DNA of 64,000 nucleotides from Micromonospora rifamycinica (GTDB taxonomy: Bacteria; Actinomycetota; Actinomycetes; Mycobacteriales; Micromonosporaceae), in contig NZ_LT607752.1 in the NCBI RefSeq assembly GCF_900090265.1, forward strand, positions 3,844,001-3,908,000, read 5' to 3'. The first letter of the stretch is position 1, and each line of letters opens with the position of its first letter. Positions 33,358-42,813 of this stretch are shown here, in pieces. The notes under the pieces were generated by a model. That model saw only the letters and a list, made by a program, of their open reading frames with translations, was not told the origin of the DNA and did not search any database. The translations under genes were made by a program, and so were the position numbers.

Positions 33358-36300
33358 GCGCCGACCCGCGCCACGTCGTGGTCAACGACGAGGGGCAGTA
33401 CTCGCTGTGGCCGGCGGACCGGACCGTGCCGGGCGGCTGGACGCCGGTGTTCACCGGACCGGTCGAGCGGTGCCTGGAGCATGTCGCCGGGCACTGGACC
33501 GACCTGCGGCCCGCCTCGCTGCGGACCACCGCGGGCGGTGCGGAGCACGACGTACGGCCCGAACCCGCCACGGTAGGCGTCGCGGACCGCGACCTACGGC
33601 CCGAACCCGCCACGGTGGACGCGGCGCGGTCGGTCGCCACCGGACCGCGCCGTCCGTTCGGCCGGACGCCGCTGCACGTGCTCGTCGACGAGGCGCTGGC
33701 CGCCGACCCCGGGCGGATCGCGGTGCGCTTCGCGGGGGTCGAGGTCACCGCCGGTGACCTGCTGGCCCGGGTCCGGCACACCGCGCGGGTGCTGCGGGCG
33801 CACGGCGCGGGGCCGGAGACGCCGGTCGCGGTGCTGCTGCCCCGGTCGGTGGACGCAGTGGTGGCGATCCTCGCGGTGCTGGCCGCCGGGTCGGCGTACC
33901 TGCCGTTGTCGGTCCACGATCCGGTGGACCGGCGGGCGCGGATCCTGGCCGACGCGGGCGACCCGCTGCTGCTGACCGGGCCGGAGTACCGGGGGCACCT
34001 GCCCGCCGGCTACCCGGCGACCGTGCTCGACGTGACCGACCTGCCCGACACCCTCGGCGACGACGGCGACGGTGGCTGCCGGGTGGAGAACCTGGCGTTC
34101 ATCATGTACACCTCGGGCACCAGCGGAGCCCCCAAGGGGGTGCTCGGCACCCACCGCCAACTGGTCAACTACGTCGACTGGTGCGCCCGGGAGTTCGCCT
34201 TCCAGCCGCGGGAACGCGCGGTCCTGCACGCCCCGCTGTACTTCGTCGGCTCGGTGATGACGCTGTTCACCGCCCTGGTCGCGGGCTGGGAGCTGGAGGT
34301 TGCGCCGGAGCCGGTCGCCTTCGACGACCTGATCACGCTGACCGCCGCCGCGCCGTGCGGTTTCCTGAAGCTCACCCCGTCGCACGTGCGGGCGATGACC
34401 GCGCTGGGCGGGGTGGACGACGTCGCCCGTCAGGTCATGATCGGCAGTGAACCGCTGTACCTGACCCCCGAGTTCGACAGGTGGATCAGCAACAGCCCGA
34501 AGTCCGGCTTCGGCAACCACTACGGCATGAGCGAGACCGTGGGCGCCACCTGGTACTGGATCGGCACGGACCGTACGGTCGGCCGCCGGCTGCCGGTCGG
34601 GGCGCCCATCCCCAATGCCGAGGTGCACATCCTCGACGAGGACGGGCTACCGGTGCCGGTGGGCCGGACCGGGGAGATCTGCCTGGGCGGGGCGGTCATC
34701 GGCCGTGGCTACCATGGCCAGCCGGTGCTGACCGCCCAGCGGTGGATCCCCCACCCGGCGGGCGGCGGGGCGCGGCTGCTGCGCACCGGTGACCTCGGCC
34801 GGTTGGCCGCCGACGGGGTGCTCGACGTGCTCGGCCGCGCCGACCGTCAGGTGAAGATCCGTGGCCAGCGGGTCGAGCCGCCGGCGGTCGAGGACGCGTT
34901 GCGCCGCTGCCCCGGCGTCGCCGAGGCAGTGGTGATCGCCGAACCCGACGGCCACGACCTGCGTCTGGTCGCCTACCTGCGGTCCGACGAGGAGCAGCGG
35001 CCCACCGAGGCGCAGCTCCGCGCGCACGCCGCCGGGTTGTTGCCGGAGGCGTCCGTTCCGAGCCGGTTCCGGTACGTGGCGCAGTACCCGCTCACCCCGA
35101 ACGGCAAGGTGGACACCCGCCGGCTGCCCACCGTGCCGACGGTACGGCCCGAGCTGGACACCCCGTACGCCGCGCCCTCCGGCGACCTGGAGACGGCGGT
35201 GGCGGCCGTGGTCGCCGGGGTGCTGCGGGTGGACCGGCTCGGTGTCGACGACGACTTCTTCGCGCTGGGCGGCGACTCCATGCAGGTCGTCGAGGTCGTC
35301 ACCCGCCTCGACGAGGAGCTGGGCCTGCCGGTGGGCATCGCCGACCTGTTCGACAGGCGCACGGTCCGGGCGCTGGCCGCCGGCATGGACGGTCACCACC
35401 CGACGACCGCCTCGACCCCGGTGGCCCCCACCGTGGAGCCGGCGGACCGACCCGCCCGTACCGACGTCGGGCCCGCTGTCGTCACGGACCCGGAGATCCA
35501 GGCACGGTTCGCCGGGGCGTCCACCGGGTCCGCGCCGCTGACCTGGGGTCAGGCGGCCATGTACCGGCCCATGCAGTGGTTCGGCGAGGCCAGCCGGGAC
35601 TTCAACATCAGGCGGGTGCTGCGGCTGGCCGCCCCGGTGCCGGTCGAACGGGTCACCGCCGCCTGGTCGGCGCTGGTGCTGCGGCACCAGGTGCTGCGGA
35701 CCCTGACGACCGACGACGCCGACGGTCCCCGGCAGCACCTGCGCGCCGACGGGACGTACCCGCCGCTGGTGCGGGACACCACTGCGGAGGCGCTGCCGGA
35801 GGCGGCCGAGGCCGCCGCCGTCGAGCTGGCCGGCAGCGCGTTCAACCTGGATCGGGAGTGGCCGGTCCGGTGGGCGCTGCTGCGTGTCGACGGCCTGGTC
35901 GAGGCGGTCGCCGTGGCCGCGTCGCACGTGTCGTTGGACGGCTGGTCGCTGGAGTTGCTGCTGGCCGAGCTGCGCACCCTGGTCGAGGGCGGGCGCACCC
36001 TACCCGCGCCGGGCTGGCAGCCGCTGGACCAGGCCGGCTACGAGGCCTCACCGGCCGGGCAGCGGCGGGCACGGCAGTCCCTGGCCTACTGGCGGGACCG
36101 GCTGCCCATGGTGCCGCAGCGGATCTTCGACGGGCCGGAGCAGGACGCGGCGGCGCTGCCCGTCGTCACCTGGCGGATGGAGTCCAGCGCGGTGGCCGTC
36201 GCCGCCGCCGTGCTGGCCCAGCGCACCGGGGCGTCGTCGTCCACGGTGGTGCTGACCGCCGCGCTGCTGATCCAGGCGGCGCTGACCGGCCGGGACCGGG

Positions 36301-36842
36301 CCGTGGTCAAGTTGATCGCGGGCAACCGGAACACCCCCCGCCAGCGGGAACTGGCCACCGGCATCGCCCAGAACGCGCTGCTGGTCTTCGACGTCGGGGA
36401 CGGCGACGTCGAGGACGCCGTCCGACGCTGCTACCGCGACTCGACCGAGTCCTACTTCCACGCCACCTACCCGCCGGACGCGCTGGACGACCTGATCCGG
36501 GCCGAGGGCGCGCAGGCCGACCTGTCGGTGTACTTCAACGACTCCCGGATGGGCCGGGACTTCGACGTGCCGGCGGACCCGCCCGACCGCGCGACGCTGA
36601 GCGACCTGGCCGCACAGACCACCGTGCGGCAGATCGCCGCCGTCGCCCGGCACGACATGACGTTCTTCCTGGCCATGCCCCATCTCGCCGACGGCTGCGC
36701 GCTGCACCTGCTGGCCGATACCCGGCGGATACCCGAGGCCACCTGCGTACGGGCGTTGCGGGGCGTCGAGACCCTGCTGTGCGAGGCGGTGCTGCGCCCG
36801 GTGCCGGTCCGGGACGTCGCCACGCTGCTGGACCTCGGTTGA
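33354..36842 (+). CDS. NRPS with MbtH-A-T-C architecture
   Basis: 1162 aa. Residues 1-58 are an MbtH domain ([21 protein letters not shown]), fused rather than free. A domain about 100-595: [11 protein letters not shown] (A3), [10 protein letters not shown] (A5), TGDLG (A7), NGKVDTRRL (A10 Lys). Carrier domain 605-675 with LGGDS. C domain 715-1160 with SHVSLDG instead of HHxxxDG, keeping the second His. By alignment with GrsA, the Asp235 position is Val298, and the pocket reads V-G-M-K-M-G-H-G-A-K, so an alpha-amino acid is unlikely. GTG start overlaps the upstream stop. A 42-bp repeat encodes part of the linker. Confidence 0.9.
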   Translation: MSADPRHVVVNDEGQYSLWPADRTVPGGWTPVFTGPVERCLEHVAGHWTDLRPASLRTTAGGAEHDVRPEPATVGVADRDLRPEPATVDAARSVATGPRRPFGRTPLHVLVDEALAADPGRIAVRFAGVEVTAGDLLARVRHTARVLRAHGAGPETPVAVLLPRSVDAVVAILAVLAAGSAYLPLSVHDPVDRRARILADAGDPLLLTGPEYRGHLPAGYPATVLDVTDLPDTLGDDGDGGCRVENLAFIMYTSGTSGAPKGVLGTHRQLVNYVDWCAREFAFQPRERAVLHAPLYFVGSVMTLFTALVAGWELEVAPEPVAFDDLITLTAAAPCGFLKLTPSHVRAMTALGGVDDVARQVMIGSEPLYLTPEFDRWISNSPKSGFGNHYGMSETVGATWYWIGTDRTVGRRLPVGAPIPNAEVHILDEDGLPVPVGRTGEICLGGAVIGRGYHGQPVLTAQRWIPHPAGGGARLLRTGDLGRLAADGVLDVLGRADRQVKIRGQRVEPPAVEDALRRCPGVAEAVVIAEPDGHDLRLVAYLRSDEEQRPTEAQLRAHAAGLLPEASVPSRFRYVAQYPLTPNGKVDTRRLPTVPTVRPELDTPYAAPSGDLETAVAAVVAGVLRVDRLGVDDDFFALGGDSMQVVEVVTRLDEELGLPVGIADLFDRRTVRALAAGMDGHHPTTASTPVAPTVEPADRPARTDVGPAVVTDPEIQARFAGASTGSAPLTWGQAAMYRPMQWFGEASRDFNIRRVLRLAAPVPVERVTAAWSALVLRHQVLRTLTTDDADGPRQHLRADGTYPPLVRDTTAEALPEAAEAAAVELAGSAFNLDREWPVRWALLRVDGLVEAVAVAASHVSLDGWSLELLLAELRTLVEGGRTLPAPGWQPLDQAGYEASPAGQRRARQSLAYWRDRLPMVPQRIFDGPEQDAAALPVVTWRMESSAVAVAAAVLAQRTGASSSTVVLTAALLIQAALTGRDRAVVKLIAGNRNTPRQRELATGIAQNALLVFDVGDGDVEDAVRRCYRDSTESYFHATYPPDALDDLIRAEGAQADLSVYFNDSRMGRDFDVPADPPDRATLSDLAAQTTVRQIAAVARHDMTFFLAMPHLADGCALHLLADTRRIPEATCVRALRGVETLLCEAVLRPVPVRDVATLLDLG
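33553..33616. repeat. In-frame 42-bp-period repeat in the MbtH-A linker
   Basis: TACGGCCCGAACCCGCCACG plus GT occurs at 33553 and 33595. It encodes two RPEPATV units in the flexible linker between the MbtH and adenylation domains. Period divisible by three, so linker length can change without frameshift. Confidence 0.85.
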
Positions 36843-36870
36843 CCCGCCCATCCCACCGCAAGGAGCCCCG

Positions 36871-37845
36871 ATGACCGACCTCTACCCGCTGCTGCACCGG
36901 TTGGCCGCCGCCGACGACGCCGCGCTCACCGGCACCCCGTTGCCGCCCGACGGCCGCTACCAGGTCGTCACCACCACCGTCGACGAGGTCACCGCCCAGA
37001 TCGTGCACACCCTGCGGGACGGGTTCGCCGGCCGGAGCCCGGCCGACTACCCGCTGCTGGTGCTCGGTTGGGGGCGTTGCCGGGTCGGCTCGACGGCGGT
37101 GACCAACCTGTTCGGCATGGCCCGGGCCGCCGCCTACTACCAGCCGGTCAAGACCATCGGCCGGTTCGCGCTGACCGGCGGCGAGGGCTCGCCGTGGAAG
37201 CTGCCCGACGGTGAGCCGGTGCTGTTCGCCAAGGAGATGGCCGGGCCGTACGTGCCGTTCGAGGCGCTGTTCAACCCGGCCCGCTGCCTGATCGAGGCCG
37301 GCTGGCCGGTCGACCGGCTGCGCCTGCTGGTGCTGGACCGGCAGCCGCGGGCCTCGCTCGACTCGTGGATGGCCAAGTGGGAGGGCAGGATCGGGCGGGA
37401 GCGGGTGGTGGAGAACTTCGTGCTCAGCACCCTGAACTACGCCCGGATGCGCCGTTACGCCGCGGCCGAGGGGCTGGCGGTGACGCACTTCCCGTACGAG
37501 TGCAGCCGGTTCCCGCAGGAGACGGTCTCCCGGTTGTTCGCCCGCCTCGGCATCGACCACCTGTACCGGCCGGAGATGCTCACCGGCTGGGGTGCGGCCG
37601 GCGACCTCAACTCCGACCAGTCGAAGATCCACAACCCGGTCGAGCCGGAGCCGTACGTCGTGCCCGGCCTGCACGGCAACGCCGACGAGTACCGCTTCCG
37701 GGAGCGGCAGGTGACCGCCCTGACCGAGGAGGAGCTGGCGGTGGCGGACAGCGCCGAGGTGGTGGAGTCGTACCAGGTGTCGGTACGCAGTTGCGGGCAG
37801 GAGCTGGAGCTGCCCGCGCCGCTGCGGGAGAAGGTCTTCGGCTGA
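36871..37845 (+). CDS. Sulfotransferase-like P-loop protein
   Basis: 324 aa. LLVLGWGRCRVGSTAVTNLF is a 5'-phosphosulfate-binding loop as in PAPS-dependent sulfotransferases; RLRLLVLDRQPRASLDSWMA corresponds to the 3'-phosphate-binding strand and helix with Arg and Ser. Thus it probably sulfates the NRPS product or a precursor, though related P-loop enzymes use other donors. It follows the NRPS by 28 bp with an AAGGAG box and precedes the ABC genes by 5 bp, so it belongs to the operon. Confidence 0.72.
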   Translation: MTDLYPLLHRLAAADDAALTGTPLPPDGRYQVVTTTVDEVTAQIVHTLRDGFAGRSPADYPLLVLGWGRCRVGSTAVTNLFGMARAAAYYQPVKTIGRFALTGGEGSPWKLPDGEPVLFAKEMAGPYVPFEALFNPARCLIEAGWPVDRLRLLVLDRQPRASLDSWMAKWEGRIGRERVVENFVLSTLNYARMRRYAAAEGLAVTHFPYECSRFPQETVSRLFARLGIDHLYRPEMLTGWGAAGDLNSDQSKIHNPVEPEPYVVPGLHGNADEYRFRERQVTALTEEELAVADSAEVVESYQVSVRSCGQELELPAPLREKVFG

Positions 37846-37850
37846 CCCCG

Positions 37851-39785
37851 ATGGCCGCCCCCTCCACCGGCACCGGGCAGGTACGCCAGGCCGCGCTCGC
37901 CCGGCTACGGATCGCCCGGCAGTGGCCCGCCGCCGGCCCCGGCTGGAGTGCCGTCGCGCTCGCGCTCAGCGTCGTCCGGGGGGTGCTGCCGGTCGTCTTC
38001 GCGGTCGCCGTCAGCGCCACCGTCGGCCGCATCGGGCCGGTGCTGCACGGCACCACCCCGCCGGCCCGGGTGTGGTGGCCGCTGGCTGTCGCCGGGGCGG
38101 CGCTGATCGTGCTGCACCTGGCCGAGGCGGCCCAGAAGGCGGTCGCCGAGCAGCTCGCCCGGCGCGTCGACGGGCACATGTACCGGCGGCTCATCGCCGC
38201 GTCGCTGTCGACCCGGGAGATCACCCCGCTGGAGGATCCGGCGGTCCTGGACGAGCTGGGTGAGGCCGGGCACGAGCTGCGGTTCGCGTTCCGTACCCCC
38301 GGCGCGGCGTACGCCGGGCTGATCGCGCTGGTCGGGCCGTACACCCAGGTCGTCGGGTTCACGGCGGTGGTCGCGGTGGTGCTGGGGCCGTGGGCGGCGC
38401 TGGCGATGCTGGTGGTGGTGCTGCTGTTCCGGCACGGGCAGCGCGGCGGGCTGCGCCGCTATGCCCTGGTCATCCGCGACGTCGCCGACCTGCGCCGGGA
38501 GAGCCGCTACCTGCGCGGGCTGGCGATGGGTCCGGCCGCGGCCAAGGAGCTGCGCGTCTTCGGCCTGACCGACTGGCTGACCGAGCGCTACCGGCAGGTC
38601 TACCGTCGCGCCCTGGCCCCGGTGTGGGCCGAACGCCGACGCATCTACCTGTGGCCCTACCTGGGGTACACGGCCGTCGGGCTGACCGGCGTCGCCGCCG
38701 TGCTGGCGCTGGCCGGGGCACGCGCCGCCGACGGGGTGATCGACCTGGCCGGGCTGGCGCTGGTGCTCCAGGCGGTGCTGGCGTTGATCCGGCTGGGGGA
38801 GTTCTATCCGGACTCCGACACCCAGACCCAGTACGGCATGAACGCCGAGACGGCCGTCACCGCGTTCGAGCGGTCCATGGCCCGCTACGCCGAACCAGCC
38901 GACACCGGCCGGGCCGGGCCACCCGCCGACACCGGACGGGCCGAACCAGCCGACACCGGACGGGCCGGGCCACCGGCCGCTGCGGCTCCGGCGATCGACT
39001 TCTCCGGCGTCCACTTCGGCTACCCCGGGGCGGCCCGGCCGGTGCTGGACGGCCTGGACCTGCACATCCCCGCCGGGAAGTGCACCGCCCTGGTCGGGGT
39101 GAACGGCGCCGGCAAGACCACCCTGGTGAAGCTCCTGGCCCGGCTCTACTCACCCGGCGCCGGCACGGTGCGCGCCGACGGCGTCGACCTCGCCGACCTG
39201 CCGGCCCGGGACTGGCAGCGCCGGATCGCCGTGGTGTTCCAGGACTTCGTACGCTACGAACTCTCCGCCGCCGCCAACATCGGCTTCGGTGCGGTGGAGC
39301 ACCTCGACGACCGGGCCGGGATCCGGCGCGCGGCCCGGGAGGCGGGGCTGCTCGACACCCTCGACGCGTTGCCGGACGGCCTGGACACGTTGCTGTCCCG
39401 GGCGTACGAGGGTGGTCTGGACCTGTCCGGCGGGCAGTGGCAGCGGATCGCCATCGCGCGGGCGCTGTTCGCGCTCTACCACGGCAGCACCGTGCTCGTG
39501 CTGGACGAGCCCACCGCGGCGTTGGACGTCCGCGCCGAGGCCGAGTTCTTCGCCCGGTTCGCCGAGCTGACCCGGAGCCGGACCACCATCCTCATCTCGC
39601 ACCGGCTGTCCAGCGTCCGGCGGGCCGACCGGATCGTCCTGCTCGACCAAGGGCATGTCGTCGAGCAGGGCAGCCACGACGAGCTGATGGTCGCGAACGG
39701 CCGCTACGCCGCCATGTTCACGCTCCAGGCGGAACGCTTCGCCGACGAGGCCGACAGCGAACCACTGACCCAGGTACCGGGGTGA
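37851..39785 (+). CDS. ABC exporter subunit (TMD-NBD), first of pair
   Basis: 644 aa. Transmembrane domain about 25-330, then an odd linker of PADTGRAGP/PADTGRAEP repeats (about 347-376), then the ATPase: Walker A GVNGAGKTT, signature LSGGQWQRIAIARAL, Walker B VLVLDEPTAAL, H-loop ISHRLS. ATG 37851 lies 5 bp after the sulfotransferase stop. With the next gene it probably forms a heterodimeric exporter for the cluster product, doubling as self-resistance. Confidence 0.88.
   Translation: MAAPSTGTGQVRQAALARLRIARQWPAAGPGWSAVALALSVVRGVLPVVFAVAVSATVGRIGPVLHGTTPPARVWWPLAVAGAALIVLHLAEAAQKAVAEQLARRVDGHMYRRLIAASLSTREITPLEDPAVLDELGEAGHELRFAFRTPGAAYAGLIALVGPYTQVVGFTAVVAVVLGPWAALAMLVVVLLFRHGQRGGLRRYALVIRDVADLRRESRYLRGLAMGPAAAKELRVFGLTDWLTERYRQVYRRALAPVWAERRRIYLWPYLGYTAVGLTGVAAVLALAGARAADGVIDLAGLALVLQAVLALIRLGEFYPDSDTQTQYGMNAETAVTAFERSMARYAEPADTGRAGPPADTGRAEPADTGRAGPPAAAAPAIDFSGVHFGYPGAARPVLDGLDLHIPAGKCTALVGVNGAGKTTLVKLLARLYSPGAGTVRADGVDLADLPARDWQRRIAVVFQDFVRYELSAAANIGFGAVEHLDDRAGIRRAAREAGLLDTLDALPDGLDTLLSRAYEGGLDLSGGQWQRIAIARALFALYHGSTVLVLDEPTAALDVRAEAEFFARFAELTRSRTTILISHRLSSVRRADRIVLLDQGHVVEQGSHDELMVANGRYAAMFTLQAERFADEADSEPLTQVPG
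38890..38976. repeat. 51-bp-period minisatellite in the ABC linker
   Basis: CCGAACCAGCCGACACCGG begins at 38890 and 38941, and GCCGACACCGG occurs three times. The repeat is in frame and encodes the Pro/Ala/Asp/Thr/Gly/Arg linker between transmembrane and ATPase domains. Confidence 0.85.
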
Positions 39786-39789
39786 GGCG

Positions 39790-41577
39790 ATGTTGACGGC
39801 GATCACCGGGCTGCTGCGGCTGTCGTGGCGGCAGGACCGGCGCAAGATGGCCGTGGCGTTGGCGCTGATGGCGGGCAACGCGGTCGCGCTGCCGCTGGCG
39901 GCGGTGGCGCTCCGGCAGCTCACCAACGCGGCGGCGGCCGGTCACGCCGCGTCGGCGGCCTGGGCCGGGCTGGCCGTCGCGGTGGCCGCGATCGCGGCGC
40001 TGACCTGCGCGCACTTCGCCCACATCGGGTACTTCGAGGTGTCCGAACTCAACGTGCTGAGCACCGACGAGCAGCTCATCGAGATCAGCAACGGCACGCC
40101 GTATCTCGATCACCACGAGCGGCCCGACAGCGCCGACCGGATGGCGCTGGCGCAGGACGAGTTGCAGCGCGTCGGCGAGGGGTTGCAGGCGCTGCTGACC
40201 GGCGGCTCGCTGGCGGTCAGCCTGCTGCTGACCACCGTGCTGCTCACCCTGGTCCACCCGGCGCTGGTGGTGCTGCCGCTGCTGGCCGCGCTGCCGGTGC
40301 TGGCGGGCCGGCGGGCGCAGGCCGCCGCCGACCGGGCGCGCGAGGAGAGCATCGTCGACACCCGGCAGGCCCGGCACCTGTTCGAGCTGACCACCGACGC
40401 GGCCTCGGCCAAGGAGCTGCGGCTGCTGGGCCTGGTCGGGCACCTGCAACAGCGATACGCCGGGCACTGGCAGCGGGCCACCGCCCGGATCTGGCGGGGC
40501 GAGCTGGCCGCCGGGTGGTGGCGCGCGGCCGGGCAGGGCGTGTTCGGTCTCGGCTACGTCGCCGCGCTGGTGCTGGTGGTCCGCGACGCGATCCGTGGCC
40601 ACGCGGACGTCGGTGACGTGGTGTTGGCGGTCCTGCTCGCCTCGCAGCTCAACCAGCAGGTGGCCGCCGCGGTGACGATCACCCAGCAGCTCGCGCGCAG
40701 CGGCCGGTCGCTGCGCCGGCTGGACGAGGTACGCGACCTGGTGCCGCAGCCGGCCCCGGCACCCGACGCGCCGGCCACTGCGCTGCGCCCGCCCGCCCGT
40801 CTGCTGGAGGGCATCCGCCTGCGGGGTGTCACCTTCAGCTATCCCGGCGCGGCCGGGCCGGTGCTCCAGGACGTCGACCTGTTGCTGCCCGCCGGCAGCA
40901 CGGTGGCGGTCGTGGGCGAGAACGGCGCCGGCAAGACCACGCTGGTCAAGCTGCTCAACCGGTTCTACGAACCCGACCGGGGCACGATCGAGGTCGACGG
41001 GGTGGACCTGCGGCACCTCGACCTCGCCGCCTGGCGGGAGCGGACCACCGCCGTGTTCCAGGACTACGCCCGCCCGGAGCTGACCGCCCGGCTGGTGGTG
41101 GGCATCGGCGACCTGCACCGGGCCACCGACGACGACGCGGTACGCACCGGTCTGGCCCGCGCGCACAGCAGCGTCCTCGACAAGCTGCCGGACGGGCTGG
41201 ACACCCGGCTGGGGCGCAGTCACGCCGACGGTGGGGTGGACGCCTCCGGCGGGCAGTGGCAGCAGCTCGCGCTCGGCCGGGCGATGATGCGCGACGCTCC
41301 GCTGCTGATGGTGCTGGACGAGCCGGCGTCGGCGCTGGACGCCGAGGCCGAGCACCGGCTGTTCGCGCGGTACGTCGACGGCGCGGCCCGGGTCGCCGCC
41401 GACAGCGGCGGGGTGACGGTGTTCGTGTCGCACCGGCTCTCCACCGTCCGCAGCGCGGACCTGATCGTGGTGATCGGCGACGGCGGGGTACGCGAGCTGG
41501 GCACCCACGACGAGCTGATCCGCCTCGACGGGGTGTACGCCGCCCTCTACGCCACCCAGGCCGCCGCCTACCGCTGA
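39790..41577 (+). CDS. ABC exporter subunit (TMD-NBD), second of pair
   Basis: 595 aa. Six-helix transmembrane domain (about 15-310) followed by an ATPase with Walker A GENGAGKTT, signature ASGGQWQQLALGRAM, Walker B LLMVLDEPASAL and H-loop VSHRLS. The signature begins A rather than L, while the partner has LSGGQ; both look competent. It starts 4 bp after the first ABC gene. Its last 10 bp overlap the convergent small gene, which marks the end of the cluster. Confidence 0.88.
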   Translation: MLTAITGLLRLSWRQDRRKMAVALALMAGNAVALPLAAVALRQLTNAAAAGHAASAAWAGLAVAVAAIAALTCAHFAHIGYFEVSELNVLSTDEQLIEISNGTPYLDHHERPDSADRMALAQDELQRVGEGLQALLTGGSLAVSLLLTTVLLTLVHPALVVLPLLAALPVLAGRRAQAAADRAREESIVDTRQARHLFELTTDAASAKELRLLGLVGHLQQRYAGHWQRATARIWRGELAAGWWRAAGQGVFGLGYVAALVLVVRDAIRGHADVGDVVLAVLLASQLNQQVAAAVTITQQLARSGRSLRRLDEVRDLVPQPAPAPDAPATALRPPARLLEGIRLRGVTFSYPGAAGPVLQDVDLLLPAGSTVAVVGENGAGKTTLVKLLNRFYEPDRGTIEVDGVDLRHLDLAAWRERTTAVFQDYARPELTARLVVGIGDLHRATDDDAVRTGLARAHSSVLDKLPDGLDTRLGRSHADGGVDASGGQWQQLALGRAMMRDAPLLMVLDEPASALDAEAEHRLFARYVDGAARVAADSGGVTVFVSHRLSTVRSADLIVVIGDGGVRELGTHDELIRLDGVYAALYATQAAAYR

Positions 41578-41852
41578 GTTCCCGGCCGTACGTCCGAGCC
41601 GGACCGCCGCTGCTGCCGGACCGGCACGGGGGCGGTCCGGCGGTGGACGACCAGCCCCGCCGGCTGCACGTAGATGGACCGTCGGGCCACCGCGTCGCCC
41701 CTGTCGTCCAGTTGGTAGACGTCGAGCCAGCACCAGCCGTCGTAGGTGATCCAGTCCAGCACCCGGATGACCCGGCACCGGATGGGCCTGACGAACTGCA
41801 CGCTGGCCGCGCGGGTCACCTGGATCAGGTCACCCGCTCGGAGTGTGGTCAT
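41568..41852 (-). CDS. Hypothetical small basic protein
   Basis: 94 aa, not recognised. MTTLRAGDLIQVTRAASVQF, CRVIRVLDWITYDGWCWLDV and IYVQPAGLVV suggest a small beta-barrel (SH3- or KOW-like) of about 70 residues with a basic, disordered C-terminus. ATG 41852 has AAGGGACC upstream and begins the folded part. It overlaps the end of the ABC gene by 10 bp. Similar small genes sit in accessory patches of related genomes as I recall. Confidence 0.6.
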   Translation of the reverse strand: MTTLRAGDLIQVTRAASVQFVRPIRCRVIRVLDWITYDGWCWLDVYQLDDRGDAVARRSIYVQPAGLVVHRRTAPVPVRQQRRSGSDVRPGTQR

Positions 41853-42002
41853 CGCAGGTCCCTTAGCTGCCCGGTCACGACTCACGGCCCGCCCAGGTAG
41901 AGGCCGAGGGACACCGGAGGGCGGTCGCAACACCGTTGCGTCAACGCCGTGGGCGGCCGGTCAACCAAGCGCCCGATCGGGCAGCAGGGCAGGCCTGCTT
42001 GG

Positions 42003-42074
42003 CGATCATGGAGTTGTGGTGCCGATTTTGGGGGTTTTACGGGCGTTTTGTTACCCACCACAACTCCATGATCG
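42003..42074. repeat. Long hairpin element C (GATCATGGAG type)
   Basis: Perfect 19-bp inverted repeat, CGATCATGGAGTTGTGGTG (42003-42021) and its complement (42056-42074), around a 34-nt T/G-rich loop. The sequence differs from elements A and B but shares the GATCA...TGATC boundary. It forms the 3' end of the reading frame at 42037-42240. Confidence 0.85.
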
Positions 42075-42240
42075 GCGAGGCAGCGCTGGTTGACGAACAG
42101 TCGATCCGCCTGGCGCGGCGGTGTTGAGCGCGGTCGTACTCCGCGATCAACTCGCGTCGGCGGGTGGGACACGGCCGGGGCGATTCACACCAGGCACACG
42201 TCCAGGCAGGCAGAACGGGCCGCAGGTCGTAGCGCCCCAT
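42037..42240 (-). CDS. Small Cys-containing protein running into a hairpin
   Basis: 68 aa at most. MGRYDLRPVLPAWTCAWCES, then RELIAEYDRAQHRRARRI, followed by a C-terminus (SPIMELWWVTKRP) encoded wholly by hairpin element C. Its ATG overlaps the upstream gene's stop (TGATG). CAWCESPRPC may bind metal. The unnatural ending suggests that the hairpin arrived inside or just after the original gene end. Confidence 0.5.
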   Translation of the reverse strand: MGRYDLRPVLPAWTCAWCESPRPCPTRRRELIAEYDRAQHRRARRIDCSSTSAASPIMELWWVTKRP

Positions 42241-42410
42241 CAGCGCCAACCGAACACACTGCGGTACCTGCGCCACGCCCTGATCCGGGTGCGGGCGGCC
42301 TCCAGCGCCGAGCAGAAGCCACTGTCGGTGCACTTCTCGCACCGTTCGTAGCGGTGGCACTCCAGACAGCACCACGCCAGCTCCACCAACAACGGCACCT
42401 CGCGCGTCAC
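42240..42410 (-). CDS. 56-aa Cys-rich small protein
   Basis: 56 aa: VTREVPLLVELAWCCLECHR, then YERCEKCTDSGFC and a basic helix ARTRIRAWRRYR. Six Cys and one His in a ~20-residue stretch (CCLECH, CEKC, C) look like a zinc-binding knuckle. GTG 42410 is preceded by GGAGACGACC. The TGA overlaps the next ATG (TGATG), a coupled pair. Family not recognised; the arrangement as a tiny zinc protein in an accessory patch suggests a regulator or toxin-antitoxin-like part, unproven. Confidence 0.6.
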   Translation of the reverse strand: MTREVPLLVELAWCCLECHRYERCEKCTDSGFCSALEAARTRIRAWRRYRSVFGWR

Positions 42411-42531
42411 GGTCGTCTCCCAGGCCTCAAGTCACTGCGGCACCCCGCCCCGCCGAGCCCAGCTCCACCAGGGCAGGGGCACCGCGTCACCGATTCCACA
42501 CCGTGAGGTACGGGGGTGTCAAATTGGAGAG

Positions 42532-42557
42532 CCCCAATTGGGGATCCCCGATCGGGG
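42532..42557. promoter_or_regulatory. Three overlapping palindromes upstream of the AlpA-like gene
   Basis: CCCCAATTGGGG (42532-42543), GGGGATCCCC (42540-42549) and CCCCGATCGGGG (42546-42557) interlock within 26 bp, 28 bp before the start at 42585. The design suits cooperative binding by a small HTH protein, possibly the AlpA-like product itself. Confidence 0.6.
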
Positions 42558-42584
42558 AGATAAAACCGTGCATACGTTCGGGAC

Positions 42585-42803
42585 ATGGACCGAGGGCCGG
42601 GCGACCTGATGGGGCCCTACGAGATCGCCCAACGCCTGGGCGTCTCCCGGTCGCGGTTTCAGCAGATCGCGAACCGGTCCACCTTTCCGAGGCCCTACCG
42701 GGAGCTACGGGGCATGAAGGTGTGGCTGACCGAGGACGTCGAAGAGTGGATCAGGGAACACCGCAGCCCCAAGCCACCATCGGACGAAGATGATCAAAGC
42801 TGA
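42585..42803 (+). CDS. AlpA-like helix-turn-helix regulator
   Basis: 72 aa. MGPYEIAQRLGVSRSRFQQI is a MerR/AlpA-type helix-turn-helix, FPRPYRELRGMKVWLTEDVE the wing, and EEWIREHRSP a terminal helix. Such excisionase-like proteins regulate phage or plasmid genes. ATG 42585 or ATG 42609 could be the start; neither has a strong ribosome binding site. Next to it lies a broken second copy (42814-43039). No integrase or phage gene remains nearby. Confidence 0.75.
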   Translation: MDRGPGDLMGPYEIAQRLGVSRSRFQQIANRSTFPRPYRELRGMKVWLTEDVEEWIREHRSPKPPSDEDDQS

Positions 42804-42813
42804 CCGAACGGGC

